Shown here piece after piece: positions 13,068 through 23,113 of a stretch of 61,155 nucleotides of DNA. How positions within the stretch are numbered: the stretch's first letter is position 1; each line of letters begins with the position of its first letter. The DNA is from Cylindrodendrum hubeiense (lineage: Eukaryota; Ascomycota; Sordariomycetes; Hypocreales; Nectriaceae): the NCBI GenBank assembly GCA_014621425.1, contig JAANBB010000238.1:1-61155 (forward strand). The letters run 5' to 3'. Position numbers and translations under genes: made by a program. The notes below the pieces were generated by a model. It was not told the DNA's origin and did no database searches. It was given only the letters and a program-made list of their open reading frames with translations.

Positions 13068-13622
13068 ATGCCTCCAGTAAGATCTAGGATGAATCCATGT
13101 CGCACTCACTCGCGCTGACTAAATCTCTCCCAGCGACACCAGACACTGCCTCCTGCGCAGACCTCCTCGGCCCGCGCAGCCCAGAAGTCCTTCTACTGCT
13201 CTCTGTGCTCCAAGGGCTACTCACGCATGAACGAATACGAAGCCCACCTCAGCAGTTACGACCACAGCCACAAGCAACGGCTTAAGGACATGAAGGCTAT
13301 GGTTCGCGACCCCAACGCCGGCTCCCGCGCTCGCAAAGCGGAGGCCAAGGCCGACGGCCTCGTCAGCATCAAGCTCGCCGGGCAAGACGTTGCGAACACT
13401 ACCGGAGGAGGCTTTAAGAAGGGTGGTTTCAAGAAGAGCGGATTCAAGAGTGCCTTCACCCGCGTTGATGGGCCTGCGACTAGCTCGGACAAGGCGCCCA
13501 AGCCGACCAACGTCCTTGAGCCTCCTACCGTGAACCCTGGTCTTCAGAAGGCCTTGTCCGCAGAGAGCGATACCGAAGACGAGGGCTACGAAGTCTACGA
13601 TCCTATGTTCCCCACGAACTGA
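13068..13622 (+). CDS. Small C2H2 zinc-finger protein
   Basis: Two exons, 13068-13076 and 13134-13622, give 165 residues. The first coding exon is only 9 nt (Met-Pro-Pro). The 57-bp intron starts GTAAGA and ends CCCAG with a GACTAAAT branch-like box. One C2H2 finger follows near residues 23-45 (FYCSLCSKGYSRMNEYEAHL, then SSYDHSHKQ), with the H-x5-H spacing seen in matrin/U1-type nucleic-acid-binding fingers. A Gly/Lys-rich stretch (GGGFKKGGFKKSGFKSAF) and an acidic tail follow. The family occurs across fungi and resembles the finger of GPATCH8-like proteins. RNA binding or splicing is only a guess. An alternative start at the internal Met 13227 would cut the finger and is rejected. Confidence 0.8.
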
Positions 13623-13742
13623 TACGACGCAACCGCTGCAGTATACGACTTTTGATAATATTTCATGCGCGTGTTTCGCATATCATCCAAATATGGAGTC
13701 GGGAGTCCTTCTATTGCCATTAAATATCTCCACACCAGCCCT

Positions 13743-16695
13743 CTACATCGACCCAGGTTGTGGCCACTGCGGCCCGCCTATTTGCGTTATGTCTTGTTCC
13801 AACAATCCCAATAGGTTTCGACTTCCCGAGAACCAGTCTGCCATTTGAGACACCTGTGAGCTCCCAGTTGCGGCTCCGCTGGCCTGATTCAAAGGATCCA
13901 TGGCCGCCTGATCCTCTGGTGGCATGAACCCCAGTTGGCTGAGGTACATGTCGAATTCGTCGCCGATTGGGATCATGGTCTGGTCTTCCTGTTGATGCGA
14001 TTTTGCCTGCACATATTGCGTGGCAACGTTACTCATTACGTGACACAGACGCCACAGCTTCTTCATCACCTCGGACAGATCAGCCGCTACTTCGAGCGTC
14101 TTGGTGAACTCTTGAAGAAGCTGGAGGTCAGCCAGAGACGATGTCTCAATGACATAACAAAATAAAACGAAGAAGGGAGCGAAGGGGGTCAGTAGCAAGT
14201 TCCTATGAATCGGAGTTAACAAGCGCTGCACCGGACCGAGTTTTGGGCTTGCCAGGCTCTTACCAATGGACGTATATGACTTTGGCGTAGGCTTCGCGCC
14301 GAACCAACTCCATGCAAGCCAGATGCTTTTGTGTCGCCCGGCGTGCTACTTCGACGCACTCGTCGCAGAACCTGCTTATGGAGCCTTCTGGAGCGGGGAT
14401 GGCTAAATATACGAGCGTCATTGTCGATAGCAACTGTACCTCGTCACCTTTGACGTGGATATCGACGAGATGGGACGCCTTTATCCTCTCGAGTGAGGCA
14501 ACTGCCATTTTCCGAACCTCAGTGGCCTCTGCCTCTAGCTGGCGACACTGGATCGATAGCACTCGAGCTCGTTCAGCCAGTTCGGGTTGTGGCCGTGCTA
14601 ACGCATCTGGGCTGTAGCTGTTGAGTTTTTAGCCAGGCATTCTGGAAATTTGATGAAATGGACAGAGTAACGAACAGTTGCACATAAATCTGGCCCTGCA
14701 AGGTTGCTGTCTTGAGCCACATGAGAGCGATACCCGATGTTTCATCGCCCATCATGCCGTCAAATATAAAGTTCCGAGGAATGTCGATGTCCCAGTCCTG
14801 TATCATTGGCGCGCGCCCAAGACGCAGGGCGAGCGCCTTGTCATTGGTATATATATACCAGAACAACCCTGATCTGACCTTGTATAACTCTGGGTCTGAT
14901 TTGCAAGCACTTTTGCGGTGGAACCCAGCCGTCTGACAGATTTGTGCGGCCGCACTGTTTAGATGCCAGGCCACGGACGGTCTACAGACGTCAATAGCAT
15001 ACATGGTCTGTCCGAAGTCAGCCATTGTGATTATTCTCGCGGCGAAAACGGATGCGCAAGTCACCTACCCCCAAGAGAAGAGCTTGAACGGTTTCAACTT
15101 TGGTCGACATGAAGAGAGACATGTTGGCGAGTGCAGTCTCGAGGTTGACTCGACATATCTGGATGTAGGGCTCATATTGTTCCTTGGTTGCCTTATCAAC
15201 GGCAAAGGAGTGCTGCTCCAGGAACATGTAGTAGAGACCGGCGTTGACGATGACGAACGTGGAATCAGAGAAGTCTTCGGTGGGAAAGTAGACCATTCGA
15301 CACATGCTAGAGAAATCTGCCACTCCGACAAAGTAACAAACGAAAGTGAAGAGACCAGGTGGTGCAGCTTGGCCGAGGCATCAGTTTTGTGTAAAAACAT
15401 GGGAACACGGTCGATAAGCAGTATGCAGATGAAGCTTACCTCGGATGCCCTTGAGAAGGGACACAACGATATCCATGGGAGGCATGCGGAGCTGAGCCAG
15501 TCCGCCCGAAGGCATTGGCTGTTGCAAGGGGAAACGAGGACCATGGCTGATAGACTGGCGGTTCTGTAACTCGACGAGTTGCCTGAGATTGGCTAGACCC
15601 TCTCGCATGTTGGGGTCAACATCCTGCAATGAAGTACGCTCGACGGCATGCTCGAGGAACTCGCTGGCAAAAGTGGTGTGGGCAGCAAGCGTCGAGTCAC
15701 CGCCAAAGGCCGATTCACTATCGGAACTGTCGCCGGCGATGGTGGAGGCGGCAATGGTGTTGATTGCGGTACCAAGACCGGGCTGGGGGGTCTGGAAGCG
15801 GAGGCCGCTGTCCGGGGTGGAGCTGTGGCGGACGGAGAGGTCCCTGAGCAGGGTCTCGATGTTGGCGAGCCTGAGTTCGATCTGATCGATCTTCTTTTCG
15901 CTGTTTGTGGGCGGCACATCATGCCATGGTGTTAGTTCCTAGGGTCGTGGTTGGAGGGATGGAGGAGGGATGTGGGAGGGATGGGGAGGGAACACGGACT
16001 ATTGTGACGAGATGAGGACTCGTTGCCGAGGCTCCTTGACCCTCTGATTAACACCAGTCGACGAGCAGGCGCGCTTGGCGATGCGGCAGTTGGAACAGGG
16101 GAAGTCTTTGTCGCAGCGGATCTAGACGAACCACAGCCAGTGTTATTCATCATGGTCAATCTAATCCAACCAAGCCCTCGGCCATCGATGCCGATTTGAA
16201 GCCACAAACTACAGGGACAGATATATGCCGGGTGTATGTGCTTGTACGGGTGTGGGCATGAGTAGTATTCTCACCTTGCGTAGACGACATTGGTCACACT
16301 AGAAATTGCGATGAGAGAAAGGGTCAGTTTATGTTGGTTTATGTTGGTTTGTGTGCGTGACAGTGCGTGACGGTGCGTGACGGTGCGTGACGGTGCGTGA
16401 CGGTGCGTGACGGTGCGTGACGGTAGGTGACGGTAGGTGACGGTGTAAGTGATGAGATGAGATGAGGCCAAGGCGATGATGGCATTACAGGCTCCCAGTC
16501 ACCACGCGATCAACCATGACCGGCAGGCCAAACCGGACCAAGCCAAGAAGAGGCAACGCCATGCAACTCATCGCCAAACAGGCGTCGTGCAGGTTGCGCG
16601 AGGGGTCCAACCCAACTTACAGCTCGACGTGTAGGGTCGTCGGAGCCCGCGGACATTGGTGGCGCGGGGCCGAGACTGGGCTGTTGCTGCTCCAT
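13743..16695 (-). CDS. Zn2Cys6 fungal-specific transcription factor
   Basis: Eight exons (16695-16621, 16298-16275, 16121-16000, 15900-15440, 15367-15069, 15007-14676, 14617-14264, 14202-13743) give an in-frame 708-residue protein. The Zn cluster is C26-x2-C29-x6-C36-x5-C42-x2-C45-x6-C52, and it is assembled only by joining exons 1-3: exon 2 is a 24-nt microexon coding CDQCRLRK. A short coiled coil for dimerisation follows (about residues 74-95). The middle-homology domain covers most of the rest (CRMVYFPTEDFS, RPSVAWHLNSAAAQICQTAGFHR, VHWNLLLTPFAPF). Introns 3 and 6 use weak donors (GTCCGT, GTTCGT), and intron 4 seems to use an AAG acceptor after a CTGAT branch. It is a nuclear DNA-binding regulator whose target pathway cannot be told. 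No cluster of metabolic genes surrounds it. Confidence 0.9.
16299..16620 (-). other. 322-bp intron 1 of the Zn2Cys6 gene
   Basis: The donor is GTAAGT after codon 25 and the acceptor is TTTCTAG before the Cys26 codon. At 322 bp it is several times longer than the other introns of this gene (58-153 bp). The extra length comes largely from a 10-bp tandem repeat. Confidence 0.8.
16351..16449. repeat. 10-bp minisatellite inside a zinc-cluster intron
   Basis: About ten copies of cggtgcgtga; the copies near 16421-16440 carry a GC-to-AG variant (cggtaggtga). It lies wholly within intron 1 of the Zn2Cys6 gene, so copy number can vary without touching the protein. There are no spacers, so this is not a CRISPR array. 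Confidence 0.9.
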
Positions 16696-17340
16696 GCGGC
16701 AACTGCGGGGGCGGCGGGGAGGGAGATGGACGAGAAGAATGGGTTGTGCACGAGAAGTGGCTAAATAGCGATTGAGAGCTGCTCCAAGTCTCGAGGTTTC
16801 TCAGGGATGCTCTTCTTTTTTCGGGGGTGGAATGCGCGCGAACTATCAGATGACGGCTGGGAGAGGGTTTGCGTGTCGCTGCGTGCGTGGTCTGGGTGGT
16901 AAGCAGTGATTGATGAGTATCACTGCTGCCTTTTTCGCATTTGTTCGGGGCCCGCGGAGCTCCGATGAACGGGTCAAAGGGCGGAGCCGGAGCCGTCATG
17001 CAATGTGCCGCCAAGGAGATGGACGGCTATTGCCCCGACGTCCACAACTGTCGGCTCCATTTCCCTCCAGGGTGTGAATCTGGCACTGTTCCTATTGTGC
17101 TCCCTTAGGCAACAATCAATTCTTCTTGTTAATCCTTGGCATCTCCCGTCATCGTCCGTATCTCACACGTGCCGTGGATTTGAGTCCTCTCGAGATATAT
17201 GGACAGATGTCCCCTCCCAATTTCCATGTGGAGAGAAATGCCCATGCCAAGCATCTGAAGAAGGAGAAAGTATTGCAAAGTTCCGAGGACATACCCAACT
17301 CTGCAGTGCTCGCTTCGCGTATCCGTACTATCCTGTTCTT
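16696..17340. other. Spacer upstream of the Zn2Cys6 gene
   Basis: About 640 bp holding the promoter of the leftward Zn2Cys6 gene. No other gene is supported. The right half runs into the decayed ABC transporter. Confidence 0.5.
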
Positions 17341-18690
17341 GAGGATCATAGACGCATTCGCAGTTGATGATGATGAGAAGGACCATTTGTTCTTGCTCAT
17401 TTTTTTTAGTCGCAAACCTTGCCAACGCGGTGCTCTATGCTGCAGACGGGTGGGTTGCTAATAATACCGGCTAGGTGAGGTTATCTCTATCTCTAAGAAA
17501 TGATTACAATCATGAAGGCAACACTATGCCGTTTTGCACCAGATGTCATGAAGGTTTACCGAAGTGAGATCTTCACCGATACACTCCGCCAGGACATGAA
17601 ATTATTCGACGACCCAGATCACGGCACCGGCGCTCTTGTGACCCGACTGTCGACTGAGCCGACTAGTCTTAAGTTGCTGCTGTCGATGAACGCGGCACTG
17701 ATCATGGTTAACATAACCCCCGAGCTTTCAATCTCTATCCTCGTGGTTGCGTGCCGATAAAAACTGGGTTTGACACTGGTTTTTGGTGCGTCGCCCGTGC
17801 TTGTCATCGGCGGCTACATGAGAGTGCGTCTTTAGCACAAGTTCGACTGAGAAGTTCTACGTCATCTTCATTGACGTTATATTCTCGGGCAAGTCAGCTG
17901 GGTGGTGTTTCAACATTCGACAAGCATCAGCAAGGCGCGCACCACTATGAGCTACATCCTTCAGCTCCGAGGGCAAGTTGTGCACCGTGATGACGAGGGA
18001 GACGACAAAGATGCGTCAAGCAGTTCATCCGAGAAGTCGGTCTCAGAGAAGGGCCCCGGGGTGGTATGCGACACCGTGAGGTTAGCATATTCTGGCCGGC
18101 CCAAGCTGCAGGTCCTTTGGGATATAAATATCAAGATGAGGCCTGGTTAAATGGTAGCGTTAGTGGGCGCATCTGGCAGTGGGAAGTCGACCGTCGTTGC
18201 GCTGCTCGAGAGATTTTATGATCTGACGACGGGAGAGCTTCGTTCGGGTGGCCAGGACGTCAAAATTTGAGACCGCTATCTCTATCGTTATAATATTATC
18301 ATTGTCCAGCAAGAGTTTATTCTACACTAAGGCTCCATCCGCAATAACATCTCGCTCGGCCTCGAAATAGGGATCCCTATAAATGGAGCCACTATTGACA
18401 CCCTCAAAGAAGCCAACATCTACGACTTCGTCGTCTCGCTTTCCGGGGGCCTCAATGTACCTTGCGGCAACCAGGGTCGGAGAAGGTCATCAATGAGGCG
18501 TTGGATCGTGTGGTGTAGAGCCGCATCATAGTTGTGGCTGCGCACTGGCTGAGTACAATCCGGGACGCAAACGTGATTGTTGTGTTTGCTGGAGACAGGT
18601 CGCACAGATGGGGACGCACGATGAGTTGGTGGCCAGGCGGGGTTTGTATTATGAGAGATGGTTTTGGGACAGTCTCTGGATAGGGAGGCT
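17341..18690 (+). pseudogene. Decayed ABC-B (MDR-type) transporter
   Basis: Translated pieces in shifting frames match the second half of an MDR-type exporter in the right order. They are membrane helices (DHLFLLIFF, NAVLYAADGWVANN; about 17380-17460), a coupling region (TLRQDMKLFDDPDHGTGALV, then TRLSTEPTSL; from about 17560), GGYMRVRL near 17810, and a nucleotide-binding domain with an intact Walker A ([11 protein letters not shown]; about 18165-18200), Q-loop (VQQEF) and D/H-loop remnants (HWLSTI, then GTHDELVARRGLYYE). The ABC signature and Walker B are missing: the text jumps at about 18480 from the pre-signature NQG to an EALDR-like segment. In-frame stops lie before MVALVG, after DVKI and before GSIRNN. 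Several fit CAA-to-TAA or CGA-to-TGA, while one after MRVRL would need another change. The first half of the transporter is absent. Confidence 0.85.
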
Positions 18691-19195
18691 TAATAGGGGT
18701 AGTTCGATAGATCGACACATCAAGGGGAACGTGGAGAGGAAATGCTGGACTGGATTTCTGGAGTTATACGGTTGGCATGGCATTCTGAATTTGCATTGTA
18801 TCTGTATTTGCAACAATGGTCACGTTTCAACATGGCTCTCACCTCATCATCGAGACGCATATCCTTGAAGGGCTATATTCCCTTCTCATAGCTGCCAGTT
18901 AGAGTTGGTTGACTGTGTGAATGAAGAGACTGCCTAATGAAAGTCACAACAAGAGATGGAGATCACATAAAATAAATGAACCAGCGCCTTAGGCATTTGT
19001 ATGTCATCATGTCCATTACCAGTTGACTCGTACGGCCAAGCATGTACGCCGTCTAGTACGCACCCGCTCTCACTTGTCCATGACCACAGAGCTGTATGTA
19101 TATAGAAAAACCACGGCAGCCCAGGATAGTGCTTCTCACTTTCCTGTCGCCCTCTATTTTGCTCTCCAATCCATCTTATCGTCATCATCACACAC
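18691..19195. other. Spacer between the ABC relic and zuotin
   Basis: About 500 bp, moderately AT-rich, forming the 3' flank of the leftward zuotin gene. Nothing else is recognised. Confidence 0.5.
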
Positions 19196-20597
19196 CTAAG
19201 CCAGGGCCTTGACATCGCCGTCCTTAAGCTTGCCAGCATCCACAAGGCGCTTGGCCTCGCCACTCCACACGCTCTTGATCTCGTCAGCGACCGTGAGGCC
19301 GTTGAGCTTGCTGGCGAGCGCAGCAATCTCATCGGGGTCGTTCTTGGCCTGGATGGCGTCGACACCGTTGAGGACAGCGTCAATCTGGGCAGCGGTAGGC
19401 TCGCCAGCGGCGAAGTAGTTGGCATCCTTGACGGAGCCCTTGAGAACACGCTTGTTCTTCTTGAGGGCGTTCTTGGCCGCCTCCTTGGCCTTCTTGGACG
19501 ACTCACGGTTAGCCTTGGCAGAAGCCTCAGCCTCAGCGGCGGCGTTGGCCTCGGCCTCCTTCTTAGCCTGGGCGTCCTCGAGAGCCTTCTTCTCAGCGGC
19601 CTCCTTGTCGAGACGCTTCTTGTTCTTGGCAGCGTTGGCTTCCTGGCGGAAGCGCTTGATACGCTCATCGCCAGCAGAGGCATCGTCGAGCAGCTTGCGA
19701 AGTCGGGCGTTGTCCTCGGCCTTCTTCTTCTTGCGGGAGTTGGTGTTCTTACGCTCCATGTGGCGCTTCTGGTCACGGTTCTCGTTGTCATCGGGGACAT
19801 CCTCGTCGAGGTATTCGAAGGAGCGCCAGCTGTCGAAGTTGTACCAGAAGTTATAGAATTCATCGACCTGCTCCTTGGTGGCATCGGAGCTGCCGAAGCT
19901 GGGGACAGGGTGAGTCTTAGAGAAGCGACCCTCGGCCTTGAAGACCTTGCTCCAGAGCTTGTAGTAGTCTCCCTTCTGGAGCACCTTCTTAGTGGGGGGC
20001 TCGACATCGGCCTCCTCGTCGACGGAGTCGTACTGGCGGCGCTTGATGGGGTCGAGAAGAACATCGGTGGCCTTCTGGATGCACTTGAAGAACTGGTCGT
20101 CGTCGACACGGCCCTGGGCGGCCTTCTTATCGGGATGGTGCTTGAGGACCTTCTTGCGGTGGGCCTTCTTGATCTGGTCCTCAGTGGCCTTGTGGCGGTA
20201 CTTGGAGAGGCCGAGAATCTTGTAGTGGTCCTGGGACTGGAAAAAGGTAGGCTGGTTAGTAACGGAGAAAGAACTGTGACGATGAGGGGAGTGGATGACA
20301 TACCTTCCAGTCCTTGGCCTCGCTCTGGAGCATCATGGGGTCCTCAGGCTCGCTCACGTCGCTCTCGTCGCCATCCTCAACGTTCTTGGCGCTCTCCTGG
20401 GCCTGGATGCGGTCATCCTCGGAGAAGGTGCGCTTGTGGCGGGCTCGGCGGGCGTGGGCGAGGAAGTGAGGGCCAACGGGCTCGATGCTGCGCTGGACGG
20501 CCTCGGAGAGGTGGCCGACGGCTTTGAAGTCCTTCTCTGCGCTCCAGCCGCTGGGGAGAGCGGGCAGAGGCAGCATAACAGTTGCCACGGATGCCAT
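19196..20597 (-). CDS. zuo1: Zuotin, ribosome-associated J-domain protein
   Basis: Two exons, 20597-20304 and 20236-19196, give 444 residues (yeast Zuo1 has 433). The intron is GTATGT...CCAG, 67 bp. The N-terminal zuotin homology region comes first (HKRTFSEDDR and ESAKNVEDG...DVSEPED near residues 55-90). The J domain starts near residue 102 (DHYKILGLSKYRHKATEDQI) with the catalytic HPD at 132-134 inside KHHPDKKAA. Then come the conserved FYNFWYNFDSWRSFEYLDED segment, a long Lys/Glu/Ala charged helical region and a compact C-terminal helical region. With the Hsp70 Ssz1 it forms the ribosome-associated complex, stimulating Ssb on nascent chains. It is head-to-head with the Mzm1-like gene. A 455-residue Arg/Ser-rich frame on the same strand is an out-of-frame shadow. 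Confidence 0.96.
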
Positions 20598-21131
20598 GGT
20601 TGATTGTGGGTTAAGTGGATTGGTGGTGGTGGGATGTCAGAGGAAAGAAAAAAAATCCCAGTGGATTTTGGGCGATTCACATTTTTTCCCCGCCATCGAG
20701 GAGGAGTGAGTGGGTGGGCAGGCAGTTTGGTGGGGTGAGGGGTTGGCTAGGATCATCCAGTTCTGTTTCTAGCGGGCTATAGCGCCATCATGGGTGGTAC
20801 TACAGTGAGTCCCAGGCGATAAACTACGCTATGATCACTTGTGGTAGCGCTCCAGCAAGGCTCTAACAAGGCTGCAGCCACTGGACTGTGGCACCGAACA
20901 GTCCCGCCAGTCAACTCTTCGAGCCAATTGTATAGGTAGACAATCACGACCCATGACATGGGGCAACCTTTTTCCTCACAGACCCATCCGATTATCCATC
21001 TTCAACATCGAGACGACGACATCAACGCGCCCAGCCAGCGACCACTACCACCCAGTTCAAACACGACACCGCAAAACAATCCCTTCATACAGAGATCATT
21101 GCGCCAATTGGCAAACCCGCCACCGGTCAAC
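20598..21131. other. Shared divergent promoter, zuotin and Mzm1-like gene
   Basis: A 534-bp head-to-head spacer. It has a short poly-A run and a CA-rich leader before the Mzm1-like start. No further gene is seen. Confidence 0.55.
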
Positions 21132-21671
21132 ATGGCTATGGCGCTTTCTGCTTACCGAAGCCTGATGCGGTCGGCGAGGATCGCTTTCCAAGGTAATGCC
21201 CTCGTCAACAAACCCACACAAGCGACCAGCCTCTTACTGTCTCACTTCTATCGGAGGAGGCTTCAAAACACGCCCCCACTGGAAGAACACGAGCTAACCC
21301 GGTACTCCGAATATACAGGCGACGGTCCCATCCTTGCCGCTGCCCAGGTCCAGATCCGCAACGAGTTCCGCCAAAGGGCCTCCCTCGATCCCTCAGACGA
21401 GAGTGTTCCCGCCGCCATCCAGCACGCCGAACAGGTCGCCAAGGTTCTGCGCGAGAACGTTGTCCAGGGCAAGAAGATTGAGGAAGGACAGGACAGGTAC
21501 AGTACGTTATATCCTCGGTGGACGAGCCAACGGCCAGTTGACTTGGAAACTTTATTGGCTAACATGAACGAACCAACTTTAGAGCTGCGGATACACGAGC
21601 ATACTGAGAGGGGAGATAACGAGTCTATCAAGACGGCTGGTAGCGGTTCCGGTGGCTGCGGATGCAGGTAA
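21132..21671 (+). CDS. mzm1: Mzm1-like LYR-family mitochondrial assembly factor
   Basis: Three exons, 21132-21192, 21319-21501 and 21583-21671, give 110 residues. Intron 1 is GTAATG...TACAG (126 bp) and intron 2 is GTACGT...TTTAG (81 bp). Both junctions keep frame and rebuild the family's landmarks: an N-terminal LYR-type helix (MALSAYRSLMRSARIAFQG), HAEQVAKVLRENVVQG in the middle and KLRIHEHTERGDNESIK near the end. Mzm1 (LYRM7 in animals) stabilises the Rieske iron-sulfur protein in the matrix before insertion into complex III. The tail is odd, a short Gly/Cys-rich run (SGGCGCR). The start could also be the Met codon six bases downstream (21138). A continuous 237-codon frame through this locus reads through both introns and is not the protein. 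Confidence 0.9.
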   Translation: MAMALSAYRSLMRSARIAFQGNALVNKPTQATSLLLSHFYRRRLQNTPPLEEHELTRYSEYTGDGPILAAAQVQIRNEFRQRASLDPSDESVPAAIQHAEQVAKVLRENVVQGKKIEEGQDRYSTLYPRWTSQRPVDLETLLANMNEPTLELRIHEHTERGDNESIKTAGSGSGGCGCR

Positions 21672-21921
21672 AGAACCAGCACCAATCTTGTATGAACGTG
21701 TAACATTACTCTGTTATGATACCCGCCGATAATGCCCCAAATGATCATCATCACTCTACCTCCATGACTCAATGTTGTCTTTCATCCCCTGGTCTGGTTC
21801 CCGAGTCCCTTTTCGCCGGTGAAGCCCACCTGTCTTTGACCCTCCTTTGCCCAACGCCCAAACACCAGAAGCATCAATGCGCTAGTTCGAATACGTACAG
21901 TTGTTAACCACCTCGCTCCAT

Positions 21922-23113
21922 TTAATTCCCGGAAAGACTGGCATAGTTGGGTTCGTCGCTCGCTCCGGGGGGGGGCGCTGCCACGACCGCCGGCTGGCTC
22001 TCCTGTCGACCACCTGAGCCTCCAGCGCCGCCCTCAATCGCCCGCGAACCCTGGCCCTTGGATGCTCCCTGACGTTGTCTAGCATCATGGAGCATTTGGG
22101 CTCGCTGCTCCTTGTCCATGGTGCCGATCGCCTTGGGCACTCCCCACCGAATCCGCAACGGGCAGCCAGCAATAACAGCGCGACCTTGACACGCCGCAGC
22201 CGCCTTCTCAGCCGCCTCCCTGGTTTCGTAGTTTACGAACGCGCAGTGTGACATGTGGGAGCAGACCAAGCTCTTGATCTTGCCATGCGCCTTGAAGAAT
22301 TCGCGGAGCTTGAACTCCGGTAGGTCATCCTCGACACCGGTCACGAAGAGTGACATGATGTTTTTGTCTTGCGGCGGCAGCCAGTCGCGCGGGCTGGGAG
22401 GCAGTTGGGCAGCGCTTGGGAAGGCCTGTCGCGCCTTACTGCCGGCCCTGGCTCCCGCGGCGAGCGCCGCCTTGGTATCACGCGTCCGGATCGGGCCCGG
22501 TCCCCCCGCTCCAGCTCCCACGACAGCCTTCCCGCCGGTCGCACCCTCGGCGGTGTCCGCATCGACAGTCTTGCCCTTTCGGAAGTAGGGTTTGCTGTTG
22601 GCTAAGCGCCGCAGCAGTTCGCGCGCCTTCTCGTCCGTCTTTCCATACTCTTCCGTCCCCACCTTCCCTTCTTCAATGAGTTTTTCGTTGTTCTGAGCAA
22701 AGTACTCTCGGTTGATGTCGGATTGTGGCCCCGGGGCGACCATCTTGAGCGCGGCATCACGTACGACGATTGGAAGGCCGAACGAGAGATCGAGCATGCA
22801 GCATTGGCAGCAGTTCTTGAGTCGCGCGCAGGTCAGGCAGACGTTGGTTCGCTTCTTGCGACCGTGGGCGCGGTCGGAGCTCCAGCTGAAGACAGTGAAG
22901 GGTCTTGTGCACTGCGAAAGAGATGTCAGTTAGCCGAGAATTGCTATAGTAAGCGGAATCGGGTGGAAGCCTTACCAGTTTACACTCGGCGCCGTAGTCC
23001 TCCTTGAGCATCTTGACATAGGGATTGTCGGGCAAACATGTCTCGCAGACGGACGGGAAGTCGGTAGACTCCCATCCTGAGCGGTTGAGGTCCTGCTTGA
23101 TCTGGGGCGGCAT
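21922..23113 (-). CDS. slt11: Pre-mRNA splicing factor Slt11 (Ecm2)
   Basis: Two exons, 23113-22976 and 22911-21922, give 375 residues. The 64-bp intron is GTAAGG...TTCGCAG with a CTAAC/CTGAC branch. The N-terminal zinc-binding half is rich in CxxC pairs (VCETC at 22-26, ECKLC ending at 47, NVCLTCARLKNCCQCC near 70-85), followed by MLDLSFGLPIVVRD. A Gly/Ala-rich linker leads to one RRM at about residues 231-300 (NIMSLFVTGVED, then HCAFVNYETREAAEKA and LRIRWG). The tail is Gln/Gly-rich. Slt11/Ecm2 (human RBM22) belongs to the Prp19-associated NineTeen complex and helps shape the U2/U6 catalytic core. The ATG at 23113 gives the conserved start (MPPQIKQDLNRSGWESTDFP). It is head-to-head with ERG6 across a 1.5-kb spacer. 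Confidence 0.93.

Noticed and set aside
16351..16449. CRISPR-like short repeat array
   Set aside because: The copies are directly adjacent with no spacers, and the setting is a eukaryotic intron.
13743..18690. Secondary-metabolite cluster around the Zn2Cys6 gene and ABC relic
   Set aside because: No synthase, cyclase, P450 or other tailoring gene is near; the neighbours are housekeeping genes.
18934..20301. 455-residue Arg/Ser/Thr-rich frame, minus strand
   Set aside because: It overlaps zuotin exon 2 in another frame. The biased composition comes from the codon pattern of the Lys/Glu/Ala-rich zuotin sequence.
20958..21671. Continuous 237-codon frame at the Mzm1-like locus
   Set aside because: It reads through two well-formed introns and its N-terminus is leader sequence. 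The spliced product matches the LYR family.
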